From contig JABTUW010000003.1 in the NCBI GenBank assembly GCA_015075185.1, positions 248,001-312,000 on the forward strand: a stretch of 64,000 bases of DNA, written 5' to 3'. The notes under the pieces were generated by a model. The model was not told the DNA's origin, made no database searches, and saw nothing but the letters and a program-made list of their open reading frames with translations. Of the stretch, positions 34,180-42,035 are shown one piece after another (the stretch's first letter is position 1; the number at the start of each line of letters is the position of its first letter). This DNA comes from Anaerolineales bacterium. GTDB lineage: Bacteria; Chloroflexota; Anaerolineae; 4572-78; J111. Position numbers and translations under genes: made by a program.

Positions 34180-34320
34180 GCTTCAACTCTGATAGACCCG
34201 GTCATCAGCTCTTCTAGCAGCGCTCGGAACAACTCCTCCAGCAGTGCCGACTCCCGCATCAGCGCCACAATTTTGGCATCACGGACGTGGAGAACGGCGG
34301 CGATGTTGCACTCACAAAAG
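34176..34320 (-). pseudogene. Remnant of type I restriction specificity subunit (HsdS C-terminus)
   Basis: The minus frame ending at the TAG at 34176-34178 reads IAAVLHVRDAKIVALMRESA followed by LLEELFRALLEELMTGSIRV and EA. The pattern IAAVL...R...LL.ELF..LL.ELMTG.IRV is what the end of HsdS proteins looks like. Upstream of it there is no recognisable specificity domain, no hsdM and no start, so only about 45 residues of the gene are left. The fragment supports the idea that a type I restriction locus once stood here and was replaced or eroded. Confidence 0.55.
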
Positions 34321-34432
34321 CAATGCAAAAAATGAGTGTATCTTCTGGTAATTTTATGTTGATTATGTTATGATACAAACAGTTTTGACTGTCACGTTAT
34401 GTTTAACCGCTGGAGGGGAGGAGAAATACCTT

Positions 34433-35446
34433 ATGGCTACATCCAAATCCAATCGAATTCTGCTCACCCTGGCGCTGGCCCTGTTCATCTTGTCGGCCTT
34501 CATTATCTCCGGCTTTACTCTTGTTGACAGTTCCGGACAATCTTTTTCTACGCCGGCCTCCCTGCAAAACCTGACCAATGCCATCAGGAACGGCGATTTT
34601 GAGGAAAATCCGGCCAGCAATATTGCCACCTACTGGCAGCCCTACAGTAATGGCCAGGCTCATTTTGGCTGGTACGACGAAAAGTGGGCCGAAGCAGTTC
34701 ACAGCGGCTACCATTCACAGTTGCTGGAAATTTTCCAGGTCGAGAACTACGCCCCCGACCGGGTGATTGGGATTTATCAAACGGTTGATGTTGTGCCCGG
34801 TATGGTTTACAGCCTGACCATGTTCGTTATGATGCGCACCGACGCCCCTATTGAACTCAGAAACAAGGGCCAATATAGTATGAGTTGGGGCGTTGATACC
34901 AGCGGGCAGGGCAAGTATCATCTGGTGCAAACCTGGGTACCGATGACCTTGACCGAACAGTTGCGGATTGGCTCAAATACCGTTAGCGGCGACGAGCCGG
35001 GCCGGCTTTTTTTTGAACTCATCACCGGAACGATCTACACCGCCAACAGCAACAAACTTACGCTGTTCATTCGCGGCGTCAAGCACGAGCCAACGGGTAC
35101 GGAGGTGAACTTCAACATAGACGATGTGTCGCTGCTTGGTCCTTATCCACCGCCTCCAACCCCCACACCGACACCCACCGTCACGCCTACCTTTCCCCCT
35201 CTCCCCACGCTTACTCCAACCCCAACCTTAACCCCAACCTCAACCCTTACGCCTGTCGCTGCGCCGCCGCTGCCCATTACCGGCGATCAGGCGGTCCCGC
35301 CGCGCGAGCAAGATAATCTCCCCGCTGCCGGCGCCACCTTGCCTAAAGACATTCCGTTTAGCGCCCTGGCCTTTGGCGGCGTGTTGTTAATTATCCTGGG
35401 CGCGAGTGCGGCAGCCGCAGTCTTACGGCAAAGAAAGCAGTCCTAA
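34433..35446 (+). CDS. Surface protein: CBM-like domain, P/T-rich stalk, LPxTG-like motif and tail helix
   Basis: The preferred ATG at 34433 is preceded by GGAGGGGAGG; the frame is open 21 codons further up. The 337-residue product has a signal helix (ILLTLALALFILSAFIISGF), a jelly-roll-like domain of ~210 residues (NLTNAIRNGDFEENPASN, then VIGIYQTVDVVPGMVYSLTM), a P/T-rich stalk, LPITGDQ, a second LPAAGATLP, a helix (FSALAFGGVLLIILGASAAA) and the basic end LRQRKQS. The plan parallels the Excalibur protein at 29.9 kb. LPITG plus helix plus basic tail resembles a sortase signal, although the distance to the helix is longer than usual. No sortase gene is in the window. Confidence 0.75.
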   Translation: MATSKSNRILLTLALALFILSAFIISGFTLVDSSGQSFSTPASLQNLTNAIRNGDFEENPASNIATYWQPYSNGQAHFGWYDEKWAEAVHSGYHSQLLEIFQVENYAPDRVIGIYQTVDVVPGMVYSLTMFVMMRTDAPIELRNKGQYSMSWGVDTSGQGKYHLVQTWVPMTLTEQLRIGSNTVSGDEPGRLFFELITGTIYTANSNKLTLFIRGVKHEPTGTEVNFNIDDVSLLGPYPPPPTPTPTPTVTPTFPPLPTLTPTPTLTPTSTLTPVAAPPLPITGDQAVPPREQDNLPAAGATLPKDIPFSALAFGGVLLIILGASAAAAVLRQRKQS

Positions 35447-35505
35447 ATTGGACAAAAAACTCAATTTCGATTAAGATTAACTTTTGTTGCAATTCACCTT
35501 GATTA

Positions 35506-35534
35506 TTGAGCGGGGCAAGACCCTGCGGTAAGAT
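35506..35534 (+). promoter_or_regulatory. Predicted promoter of rpsT
   Basis: TTGAGC (35506-35511) and TAAGAT (35529-35534) are 17 bp apart, 33 bp before the start codon. Confidence 0.45.
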
Positions 35535-35566
35535 AGCTTTTAGTAAACTGGTTTAGGAGAATTACC

Positions 35567-35839
35567 TTGGCTAACATCAAATCATCGGCTAAACGCGCTC
35601 GCCAGAACCTGAAGCGGCGCGCTCACAATCGCTACTACAGCACTACGGCCCGCACCTTTATCAAAAAGGCGCGCTTGCAGATCGAGTCGAAAGACTTCGA
35701 CGGCGCTGAGACCACCGTGCAGCAAGCGATTAAGGCTTTGGATAAAGCAGCCCAAAAAGGCGTTATTCACGCCAACAACGCGGCTCGCCGCAAGTCCCGC
35801 CTGGTCAAAGCCCTGAATAGGGTTAAGGCCGCTGCTTAA
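35567..35839 (+). CDS. rpsT: 30S ribosomal protein S20
   Basis: The 90-residue basic protein begins MANIKSSAKRARQNLKRRAH and contains KALDKAAQKGVIHANNAARR, the conserved S20 pattern. It binds 16S rRNA in the small subunit. The start codon is TTG at 35567, supported by TAGGAG 8 nt upstream and by the conserved N-terminus. TTG or GUG starts are common for rpsT, where they can limit or autoregulate translation. A terminator follows directly. Confidence 0.96.
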   Translation: MANIKSSAKRARQNLKRRAHNRYYSTTARTFIKKARLQIESKDFDGAETTVQQAIKALDKAAQKGVIHANNAARRKSRLVKALNRVKAAA

Positions 35840-35873
35840 AATTCTAACCTCTTTAATTTAACAGTTCGCCCTC

Positions 35874-35912
35874 AAACAGGAGCCGAGATCAATTATCCGG
35901 ACTCCTGTTTTT
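35874..35912 (+). terminator. Rho-independent terminator of rpsT
   Basis: ACAGGAGCCG and CGGACTCCTGT form a stem with one bulged A around an AT-rich loop, followed by TTTTTG. Confidence 0.8.
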
Positions 35913-35973
35913 GTGCTTCATCTCCATTTGCGCTTCGATGACCTTAAAATCGCGTCAAAATTTGTTTTCACTC

Positions 35974-36003
35974 TTGACAATAGAACATATGTTCTAGTAT
36001 AAT
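35974..36003 (+). promoter_or_regulatory. Promoter of the FtsK-like gene
   Basis: TTGACA (35974-35979) and TATAAT (35998-36003) are both perfect, separated by 18 bp. The spacer is occupied by the SOS-type palindrome. Confidence 0.85.
35981..35996 (+). promoter_or_regulatory. LexA/SOS-type operator inside the promoter
   Basis: TAGAACATATGTTCTA is a perfect 16-bp palindrome containing GAAC-N4-GTTC, the LexA (DinR) box of Gram-positive bacteria. It fits exactly between the -35 and -10 elements, so a bound repressor would block RNA polymerase. No lexA gene is in the window. Confidence 0.75.
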
Positions 36004-36048
36004 CTGGGTAGATTTGCTAAATAGGTTTGGAATTATTTTAGGGTTCTC

Positions 36049-37239
36049 ATGTCTCCCTCGTTTGAATATGAACGTATTTTAGAATATCAGGCCGACCAGA
36101 TCGAATTGATTCTGGCCAGCCACCGCGTGCCGGGCCGGATCATGGGGGGTACGGTAACTCCGCGCTGGATTCGCTACCAGCTTTTGCCCGAGCTGACGAC
36201 CAAACTCACCCGGATTACGGCTCTGTCAGAAGAAATGGCCCTGCGTCTGGGTGCACCCGATGTTCGTGTTGCCCGCCGCGGGCCTGCTATTCACATTGAG
36301 GTGCCGCGGGCCGACGCGCAAACAGTTCGCCTGGCGCACCTGTGCCGGCAACTGCCCGAAATTCCGCGCCAGTCGGCCATCCTCGGTATGGATGAGGCTG
36401 GGCTGCCGCTGCTGTTGCGCCTGTCCTCTCCCGAAGTGGCCCATGTCCTCATTGCCGGCACCACGGGGTCGGGCAAAACGGCCCTGGCCCGGAGTATGGC
36501 CCTCTCGCTGGCAATGTACAATCGCCTGGGGGAAGTTCAGATGGTTTTCATTGACCCGAAAGGGACGGGCTTTGGACCTTTTGTTGGGCCGGCGCAAGCC
36601 CTCCCCCACCTTCTACGCCCGGCGGTGAATGAGATTCACCAGGCCATTTTTTTGCTCGGTGAAATGGTCGAGGAGATGGTGCGGCGCGACCGCGAAAATA
36701 TCTGCGAGCCGAGGGTTATCATTTTTATTGACGAGGTGGCTGATCTCATGGAGCAGGGCGGGAAGGCGATGGACCGGCTGATGACCCGCTTAACGCAGCG
36801 GGGGCGCAGCGCCGGGCTGCACCTCATTGCTTGCACCCAAAAACCGCTGGCGGCCACCATCGGGTCGCTGACCCGCAGCAATTTTCCGGTGCGGCTGGTC
36901 GGCAGCGTGGCCAGCGCCGACGATGCCAAAGTGGCTTCCGGCCTGCCCAGCACCGGGGCCGAAAAGCTGCTCGGGCGCGGCGACTTTTTATTGGTGGTTA
37001 AAGGGCAGGTGACTCGTTTTCAGGCGGCCTATGTCTCCGAGCAGGAAATTACCCAAATTGTCAGCCAGCTCCAGCCGCGCCATCGCACCAGTCGAGACTG
37101 GCTCGAAGCCCCCAGCCAGGCCGAACCCCTGGCCGCCACCGGTACCGACGGTCGCCTGGCTCGCCTGGCTCCACCCGGCTCTAAACGCCGCCGGAGTTTG
37201 GAACTAATGTTTGGCCATCAATTGCGATTAATTAAGTAA
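36049..37239 (+). CDS. FtsK/SpoIIIE-family DNA translocase ATPase without membrane domain
   Basis: The 396-residue protein has an N-terminal ~120-residue region resembling the FtsK alpha domain, then the RecA-like motor: Walker A IAGTTGSGKTALARS, a segment MVFIDPKGTGFGPF, Walker B VIIFIDEVADLM, and ACTQKPLAATIGSLTRSNF. There are no membrane helices and no C-terminal gamma (KOPS-reading) winged helix, so it is a short soluble translocase, of the kind seen in mobile elements or DNA repair. The promoter contains a perfect SOS box, suggesting induction on DNA damage. A small membrane protein follows after 77 bp and might anchor it. Its cellular role is not known. Confidence 0.85.
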   Translation: MSPSFEYERILEYQADQIELILASHRVPGRIMGGTVTPRWIRYQLLPELTTKLTRITALSEEMALRLGAPDVRVARRGPAIHIEVPRADAQTVRLAHLCRQLPEIPRQSAILGMDEAGLPLLLRLSSPEVAHVLIAGTTGSGKTALARSMALSLAMYNRLGEVQMVFIDPKGTGFGPFVGPAQALPHLLRPAVNEIHQAIFLLGEMVEEMVRRDRENICEPRVIIFIDEVADLMEQGGKAMDRLMTRLTQRGRSAGLHLIACTQKPLAATIGSLTRSNFPVRLVGSVASADDAKVASGLPSTGAEKLLGRGDFLLVVKGQVTRFQAAYVSEQEITQIVSQLQPRHRTSRDWLEAPSQAEPLAATGTDGRLARLAPPGSKRRRSLELMFGHQLRLIK

Positions 37240-37303
37240 AGCGTAAAACGTAAGGTATAACGACCCAAGCATCCGCCTACGGAGAACATTACGTTTTATA
37301 AGA
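37240..37303. repeat. GCGTAAAACGTAAGG / ACGTTTTAT hairpin repeat
   Basis: AAGCGTAAAACGTAAGG is followed 35 bp later by the opposite arm ACATTACGTTTTATAA. It stands between the FtsK-like gene and the small membrane protein gene. Confidence 0.65.
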
Positions 37304-37316
37304 ATGAAAAGGTTGG

Positions 37317-37652
37317 ATGAAACGCGGCTTCTTAATTATCGGTATCGTCTTTGCCATTACCTTCGCCATTGTCTTTGGCACCCGCATTAGCGCCGATGCG
37401 CTGGCAGTGATCGTCGGGGTTATTCTTGGTATTGGTGCTGGTATCCCGACCACCCTCCTGGCGATTTTTATCATGACCCGGCGGCAGGGGTTGGACAGGA
37501 ATCTGCCGCCAGCCTCGCCGCAGCCGCCGGTGGTCATCGTCAATACCCCCGACCGGGCGGCTCTATCCGCGCCGCCTGCGCTCCCTGCCCCCTACTCCTC
37601 CGACCTGGCCCGTAAGTGGACCATGATTGGCGACTCGGAAACGGAGTCCTAA
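37317..37652 (+). CDS. Small two-helix membrane protein downstream of the translocase
   Basis: The 111-residue protein has two adjacent hydrophobic helices (GFLIIGIVFAITFAIVFGT and ALAVIVGVILGIGAGIPTTL) and a Pro-rich cytoplasmic tail (NLPPASPQPPVVIVNTPDRA). I recognise no family. Its position just after the soluble FtsK-like ATPase, which lacks membrane helices, suggests it could tether it, but this is only an inference from gene order. A weak AAAGG site precedes the ATG. Confidence 0.6.
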   Translation: MKRGFLIIGIVFAITFAIVFGTRISADALAVIVGVILGIGAGIPTTLLAIFIMTRRQGLDRNLPPASPQPPVVIVNTPDRAALSAPPALPAPYSSDLARKWTMIGDSETES

Positions 37653-37782
37653 AAACTGTAACTGATCTGTAACTGCCTGATGGTATAATCAGGTGTAGAA
37701 TAAAGATGGTTTAGGAAACGAAATGCGTCCGGTCCGATTTTATGCTACAACTCCTAACCCTCAATGAAAGGAAGTGATTTCT

Positions 37783-37923
37783 ATGTTTAGCCTCCTCCGT
37801 CGCATCTGGTATCACCGCCGACCTCGATCAGCCAACAGCCGCACTATTTGGTGGCAATTGACGAACTGGGATGAGGTTAGCCCTCAAGTCTGGTATGTCA
37901 ATGGAGAAATCGTCGAAGTGTAA
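37783..37923 (+). CDS. 46-residue hypothetical basic, Trp-rich protein
   Basis: An ATG at 37783 is preceded by AAAGGAAG at a 7-nt distance. The frame encodes 46 residues: a basic N-terminus (FSLLRRIWYHRRPRSANSRT) and a Trp-rich rest (IWWQLTNWDEVSPQVWY), ending NGEIVEV. No family is recognised. The good ribosome-binding site and the terminator at 38026 support a real small gene, but I have no independent evidence. Confidence 0.5.
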   Translation: MFSLLRRIWYHRRPRSANSRTIWWQLTNWDEVSPQVWYVNGEIVEV

Positions 37924-38025
37924 GGATCAATGGGCGCGCCTTTCTTCTCCGAAATCGCGTAAAATTGGACCGGGCCACCTCTTTGACCATGGCGCCCCCT
38001 TATACTCAAAGTTTTATTATACGGA

Positions 38026-38059
38026 AGAGCCAACCTCATAATGGGTTGGCTCTTTCTCT
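38026..38059 (+). terminator. Rho-independent terminator upstream of hom stop
   Basis: AGAGCCAACC (38026-38035) pairs with GGTTGGCTCT (38044-38053), followed by TTCTCTTTTT. It ends plus-strand transcripts converging on hom. Confidence 0.85.
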
Positions 38060-38061
38060 TT

Positions 38062-39099
38062 TTACAGATTTCCTCGTCCGATATTGATCAAATCAATTAA
38101 CAGAGCAAAGCCGGTCTGGACCCCGCCTGCGCCTGCGCCAATCAGCGTAATGGGTCCCAGCAGGTCACAGACGTAAGTGATCGCATTGGTCGCGCCCATA
38201 ACCCCGGCCAGGGGGTCAGTCAAGGGGATGGCTTCCGGCTGGACGCTGGCAACCGCCCGGCCGCCTTCCTTTTTCACCCGGCCAATGAGTTTCCAGCGTT
38301 TGCCTTCGGCTTTGGCCTGCTGAATGTCGGCGCTGGTCAGGTGGCTGATCCCCCGGCAAGAGACTTCAGCCCGTGATAAAGGCACATCCATGACCACATT
38401 TGCCAGAATGACCACCTTGCTCGCGGCGTCATGCCCTTCGACATCGGCGGTAGGGTCCGCTTCGGCGTAACCAAGCTCCTGGGCTTGCTGCAACGCGGCG
38501 GCGTAACTCAACCCCTCCTCCATTTTGGTCAAGATGTAGTTGGTCGTGCCGTTGAAGATGCCGCGTACTTCACTCAGCTCATTCCCGGCCAGGGCGACCC
38601 CAGGCAGCCGCAGCGCGGGTGTGCCGCTCATCACCGTGCCTTCGATACCAAAGCGCACCCCGTTTTCAGCGGCCAGGGCGAGCAGCTCGTGGTAGGCCAG
38701 GGCGACCGGCCCTTTGTTGGCAGTGACCACGTTTTTGCCGTTTTCAAAGGCAGCGCGGCAGTGGTCAATGGCCGGCTGGCCGGTGGTCAGATTCGTATAG
38801 CTGATTTCGATAACGGTAGCGGCGTTGCTCTCGCGGATCGTTTTCAGATTGTCCCAGCCTCGTTCCAGGCCGGGCATGTCGGGATAACTGGCCAGGCTGC
38901 CGCTTTGGGCGGCCTGCAAAAGCTGGGCCAGGTCCAGCCCCTCAGGCTGGTAGAGCGATCCTTTGGACCGCGTACAAACGGCCACAATTTGCGGCTCAAA
39001 GCCCAGATTACGGCGCAGTGCCTCCTGTTTATCGTGCAAAATTTGAGCCAGGCCCTGGCCGACGGTACCAAAACCAATCAAGGCAAGTTTATGAATCAT
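38062..39099 (-). CDS. hom: Homoserine dehydrogenase
   Basis: The 345-residue protein has the NAD(P) motif ALIGFGTVGQGLAQIL, ATVIEISYTNLTTGQPA, TANKGPVAL, the catalytic-domain signature GIEGTVMSGTPALRLPGVAL and GIFNGTTNYILTKMEEG, and YAEADPTADVEGHDAASKV. It reduces aspartate semialdehyde to homoserine on the way to threonine and methionine. The length corresponds to the short form without an ACT domain, so allosteric feedback through ACT is absent. It stands alone; no thrB, thrC or lysC is nearby. Confidence 0.94.
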   Translation of the reverse strand: MIHKLALIGFGTVGQGLAQILHDKQEALRRNLGFEPQIVAVCTRSKGSLYQPEGLDLAQLLQAAQSGSLASYPDMPGLERGWDNLKTIRESNAATVIEISYTNLTTGQPAIDHCRAAFENGKNVVTANKGPVALAYHELLALAAENGVRFGIEGTVMSGTPALRLPGVALAGNELSEVRGIFNGTTNYILTKMEEGLSYAAALQQAQELGYAEADPTADVEGHDAASKVVILANVVMDVPLSRAEVSCRGISHLTSADIQQAKAEGKRWKLIGRVKKEGGRAVASVQPEAIPLTDPLAGVMGATNAITYVCDLLGPITLIGAGAGGVQTGFALLIDLINIGRGNL

Positions 39100-39219
39100 G
39101 GAGTTGTCCTCTTTAGAAAGATGGGGCTATAGTAACGCACCGGCTTAAAAACGGCAAACGCCTTCTGTTTTCTCAAGAGGCGGGCAGTCCCAGCCGGGAT
39201 GACACCGAGGCTGAAAATG

Positions 39220-39310
39220 GGTAACACAGAGAACGCAAAGGGGGCGCAGAGATACACAAAGTTTTCATATAGTTTCTCTGTGTTCCTCTGTGATGACTCC
39301 GTGTAATCTT
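39220..39310. repeat. ACACAGAGAACGCAAAG-type hairpin repeat
   Basis: AACACAGAGAACGCAAAGG and GGCGCAGAGATACACAAAG are followed by the opposite arm CTCTGTGTTCCTCTGTGATG. It belongs with the element at 14700. Confidence 0.7.
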
Positions 39311-39362
39311 GTTCTCAAGGGAGACTTTGGCTTTTATTATGACCGTGTTACAATATTGACCC

Positions 39363-40310
39363 ATGACCGGCAACGAACGACAAATGAATCACCAAACTTC
39401 CCCCAATCCAACTCAAACTGATCCCTCTAATATGCTCCTTTCCAGCCTTCCAGTCCTCCAATCCTCCCTTCTTCCCTCCTCCTATCCCCCTGCCACCTGG
39501 CGGCTCCTCATCACTGCCCCCCTCGACGGCGCGACTAACATGGCCATTGACGAGGCCATTCTGCACGCCCTGGCCGATGGGCATGGAACGCCGACCCTGC
39601 GTTTTTTTCAGTGGGGGCCGCCCTGCCTCAGCCTGGGCTACAACCAGCACTGGCGCGAGGTTGACGAGGCTGCCTGCCAGCGGCTGGGCTACACCTGGAC
39701 CCGCCGGCCCACCGGCGGCAAGGCTATCCTCCACACCGACGAAGTGACCTACAGCCTGATTATTCCGCAGGATGACCCGCGCATCCAGGGCGGCATCGTC
39801 GAGTCGTACCGCCTGCTGAGTTTAGGGCTGCTGCGTGGCCTGGAAAAGCTGGGCGTCCAGGCCACTCAGGCAACCGGCGACGACGGAGCGGCTGACACGC
39901 GGGCGGCCCGTGGCGGGCCGGTTTGTTTCGACACGCCCTCGCGCTATGAGATTACCTGGCAGGGCAAAAAACTGATCGGCAGCGCCCAACTGCGGCGGCG
40001 AAAAATCGTGTTGCAGCACGGTACGCTGCCCCTCACCGGCGATCTGAATCGTATCTTGGAGGCGTTGACCTTCACCCCGGAGGAGCGGGAAGTCCAGGCG
40101 GAACTGCTGCCCCGCCGGGCGACTACCCTGGAGCAGGTGACGGGCCGGGCGTTAGCCTATGAGCAGGTCATGGCCGCGCTGATCGAAGGGTTTGCCGAGG
40201 AACTCAACCTGACCTTGCCGGAAATGCCCTTAACCGAGCAGGAGCAAGCGTTGGCCGATAAACTGCGGGCCGAGCAGTATGCTCATGATAGTTGGAACAA
40301 ACGAGTATGA
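39363..40310 (+). CDS. LipM-like octanoyltransferase (LplA/LipB superfamily)
   Basis: The 315-residue protein has the biotin/lipoate ligase fold motifs WRLLITAPLDGATNMAIDEA, RRPTGGKAILHTDEVTYSL, GPVCFDTPSRYEI (C188 is the expected acyl-thioester cysteine) and GKKLIGSAQLRRRKIVLQHG. The Cys in the CF..PS context points to octanoyl-ACP:protein N-octanoyltransferase (LipM type) rather than an ATP-dependent lipoate ligase. The ATG at 39363 leads into a 45-residue N-terminal extension partly encoded by a CTTCCAGCCTTCCAGTCC repeat; the conserved domain begins at PATWRLL and no better start follows. Confidence 0.82.
   Translation: MTGNERQMNHQTSPNPTQTDPSNMLLSSLPVLQSSLLPSSYPPATWRLLITAPLDGATNMAIDEAILHALADGHGTPTLRFFQWGPPCLSLGYNQHWREVDEAACQRLGYTWTRRPTGGKAILHTDEVTYSLIIPQDDPRIQGGIVESYRLLSLGLLRGLEKLGVQATQATGDDGAADTRAARGGPVCFDTPSRYEITWQGKKLIGSAQLRRRKIVLQHGTLPLTGDLNRILEALTFTPEEREVQAELLPRRATTLEQVTGRALAYEQVMAALIEGFAEELNLTLPEMPLTEQEQALADKLRAEQYAHDSWNKRV
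39430..39490. repeat. CTTCCAGCCTTCCAG-type tandem words in the lipM-like CDS
   Basis: CCTTTCCAGCCTTCCAGTCC and TCCAATCCTCCCTTCTTCCC encode MLLSSLPVLQSSLLPSSYPP at the N-terminus. Only one arm of the usual hairpin is present. Confidence 0.65.
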
Positions 40311-40392
40311 GAAGGGCTAATACATCATTATTCCCTTCGTCACCGGGAGCGGCCAGAAATGGCCCGGGTAATGAGAAACGTTTGCTCCTTTC

Positions 40393-41325
40393 TTACGAAT
40401 TGTTGACGTGAATTTTTATAAACGTACAAATCTCGTCCATTGCCTGCATTGCCTCCGGAAAGAGGGGAGCGCAGGCGGGATAGCAATGAAACATTCCCTC
40501 CCCAACCCTCAAGGTAACATCTACGCCGGCATCTTTCGCCTTTGCGGCAAAGCGGGTCGAGTCATCCCGCATCAGTTCATCTCCACCAACGTAGATAAGC
40601 AGAGGCGGAAGCCCTTTAAGATCGCCATAGAGTGGGGATATCAACGGCAGGCCGGGGTCATTATCTCCGGCATAATATTTGCTAAAAACGATCTGGGCAT
40701 CCCGCCAGGTTAATGTGTCTACCCTGGCATTCGTTTCGAAAGACTCCCCGCTGTTTTTTAAATCGGTCCAGGGAGACAGCACCACCGCGGCAGCGGGGAG
40801 GGGAATGCCTTTATCCTTAAGGACAAGTAATGTCGCCAGACCCAGATTTCCGCCTCCAGAATCCCCCATAAAGACAATATTTGCCGGCTTAATCCCTTCG
40901 GCCAACAAATAACGATAGACGGTTATTGAGTCGTTAAGCCCTTCGGGGAAGGGACGTTCGGGAGCTAAACCGTAGTCAAATGCAAGCGCCCCAATGCCAC
41001 TCCCTTTAACGAACTTGGCGACAATCCCCCGGTGGGCCTTGACCGAACCTATCACCAGGCCGCCGCCGTGAAAGTAGAGGATCACTTTGTCTTTTGTGGC
41101 CTGCGGGGGGAGCATCCATTCGGCCGAAAGGCCCTCTATGGTAATGGGCGACAGGTCAAAACCGGCCGGCAGTTTTCCGAGAAACCCAGCCCCTTTTTCA
41201 ACTTCCTCGCGTAATTGTGGCACCGAGGTGTTCCAATCAATGGTAGTTCTTCTTTTCCGTTGAAAGCTCAATAAATGGCGGTGTTTCAAGGTGAAGATGA
41301 ACAGACGGCTTCTTAAACTTGGCAT
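40393..41325 (-). CDS. Alpha/beta hydrolase, HSL-type esterase
   Basis: The 310-residue protein has the hormone-sensitive-lipase family oxyanion motif YFHGGGLVIGS (HGGG at 86-89) and nucleophile elbow FMGDSGGGNLGLATL (S156), with Asp in VGGDELMRDDS and His in GMFHCYP completing the triad. It should hydrolyse short-chain esters in the cytoplasm. The TetR-family gene lies directly upstream on the same strand (69-bp gap), so the esterase is the likely regulated target. The natural substrate is unknown. Confidence 0.9.
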   Translation of the reverse strand: MPSLRSRLFIFTLKHRHLLSFQRKRRTTIDWNTSVPQLREEVEKGAGFLGKLPAGFDLSPITIEGLSAEWMLPPQATKDKVILYFHGGGLVIGSVKAHRGIVAKFVKGSGIGALAFDYGLAPERPFPEGLNDSITVYRYLLAEGIKPANIVFMGDSGGGNLGLATLLVLKDKGIPLPAAAVVLSPWTDLKNSGESFETNARVDTLTWRDAQIVFSKYYAGDNDPGLPLISPLYGDLKGLPPLLIYVGGDELMRDDSTRFAAKAKDAGVDVTLRVGEGMFHCYPACAPLFPEAMQAMDEICTFIKIHVNNS

Positions 41326-41394
41326 TTCTTACATCCTTGGTTGGTCATCGTTACCCTTTTCAAAGAAAGTACATCAAGTAACGGCGTTATGACC

Positions 41395-42030
41395 TTAAAT
41401 AAACATACTCATCAGGATATCCGCATCCGGCATCTTGAACTTATTACCGTGGACAGCCTTGTGAATGGCAAGACCTTTCATGGACGTCCAGAAAACAAGG
41501 GCCAAATCCTTTGCCTCATAATCTTTAATCGAACCATCCTTTTGTCCTTCGCTGATGATGCGGGTTATAACCTCATAAGGCACCAGGTTCTCTTTTTGTA
41601 TAATCGTTTTTGCTGCTTCGGGTATAGCTTCAGATGCAGTTGCTACAGCAATAAGCAAATAATATCGCCCGGTGTCCTCATTATCATTCAGACCTTGCAG
41701 CAGTGTTTCAATGGCCAGTCTGATTTTTTCCTGGGGAGGTAACGGAAGTTTCTCTAACTCAAGCGAAGCAGTGTTCATTCTCTCAAAAGCACTTCTGATT
41801 AATTCGACAAAAATGTCTTCCTTGGAGCGGTAATAGTGGTATAAAAGACCCTGCGACATACCGGCTGCGGAAGCTATATCAGTGATTTTTGTAGCGGCAA
41901 GACCTTTTGTGGCAAACAGCATCAATGCTTTGGATAGGATCTGCCCTCTTCGTTCATCCTTTGTCTTTTGGTTGAGTTCCTTATTTCTGCCCAAAGTAAA
42001 ACCTATTTCATTGATTGAAATTTTATTCAA
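41395..42030 (-). CDS. TetR-family transcriptional regulator
   Basis: The 211-residue protein has a TetR HTH (ILSKALMLFATKGLAATKIT then MSQGLLYHYYRSKEDIFVEL) and a C-terminal ligand domain. The TTG start at 42028-42030 overlaps an inverted repeat; the domain begins after residue ~24, so a later start is possible. The gene is visibly AT-richer than its surroundings, as is its promoter, compatible with horizontal transfer. A strong promoter and flanking TTGAATAA/TTATTCAA sites upstream suggest autoregulation, with the esterase as co-regulated gene. Confidence 0.87.
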   Translation of the reverse strand: MNKISINEIGFTLGRNKELNQKTKDERRGQILSKALMLFATKGLAATKITDIASAAGMSQGLLYHYYRSKEDIFVELIRSAFERMNTASLELEKLPLPPQEKIRLAIETLLQGLNDNEDTGRYYLLIAVATASEAIPEAAKTIIQKENLVPYEVITRIISEGQKDGSIKDYEAKDLALVFWTSMKGLAIHKAVHGNKFKMPDADILMSMFI

Positions 42031-42031
42031 T
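42014..42031. promoter_or_regulatory. Candidate TetR operator
   Basis: ATTGAA-N6-TTCAAT is a perfect 6-bp inverted repeat overlapping the start codon. TTATTCAA (42023-42030) and TTGAATAA (42076-42083) also form an inverted pair bracketing the promoter. Confidence 0.45.
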
Positions 42032-42035
42032 AAAT

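Larger units (their letters stand above)
34062..34432. other. Intergenic region with two hairpins and a restriction-gene remnant
   Basis: This 371-bp region holds no complete gene. It contains two related hairpins (34072-34098 and 34153-34179), a short type I HsdS-like fragment (34176-34320), and a weak TATGAT box at 34369-34374 upstream of the next surface protein gene. Confidence 0.6.
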
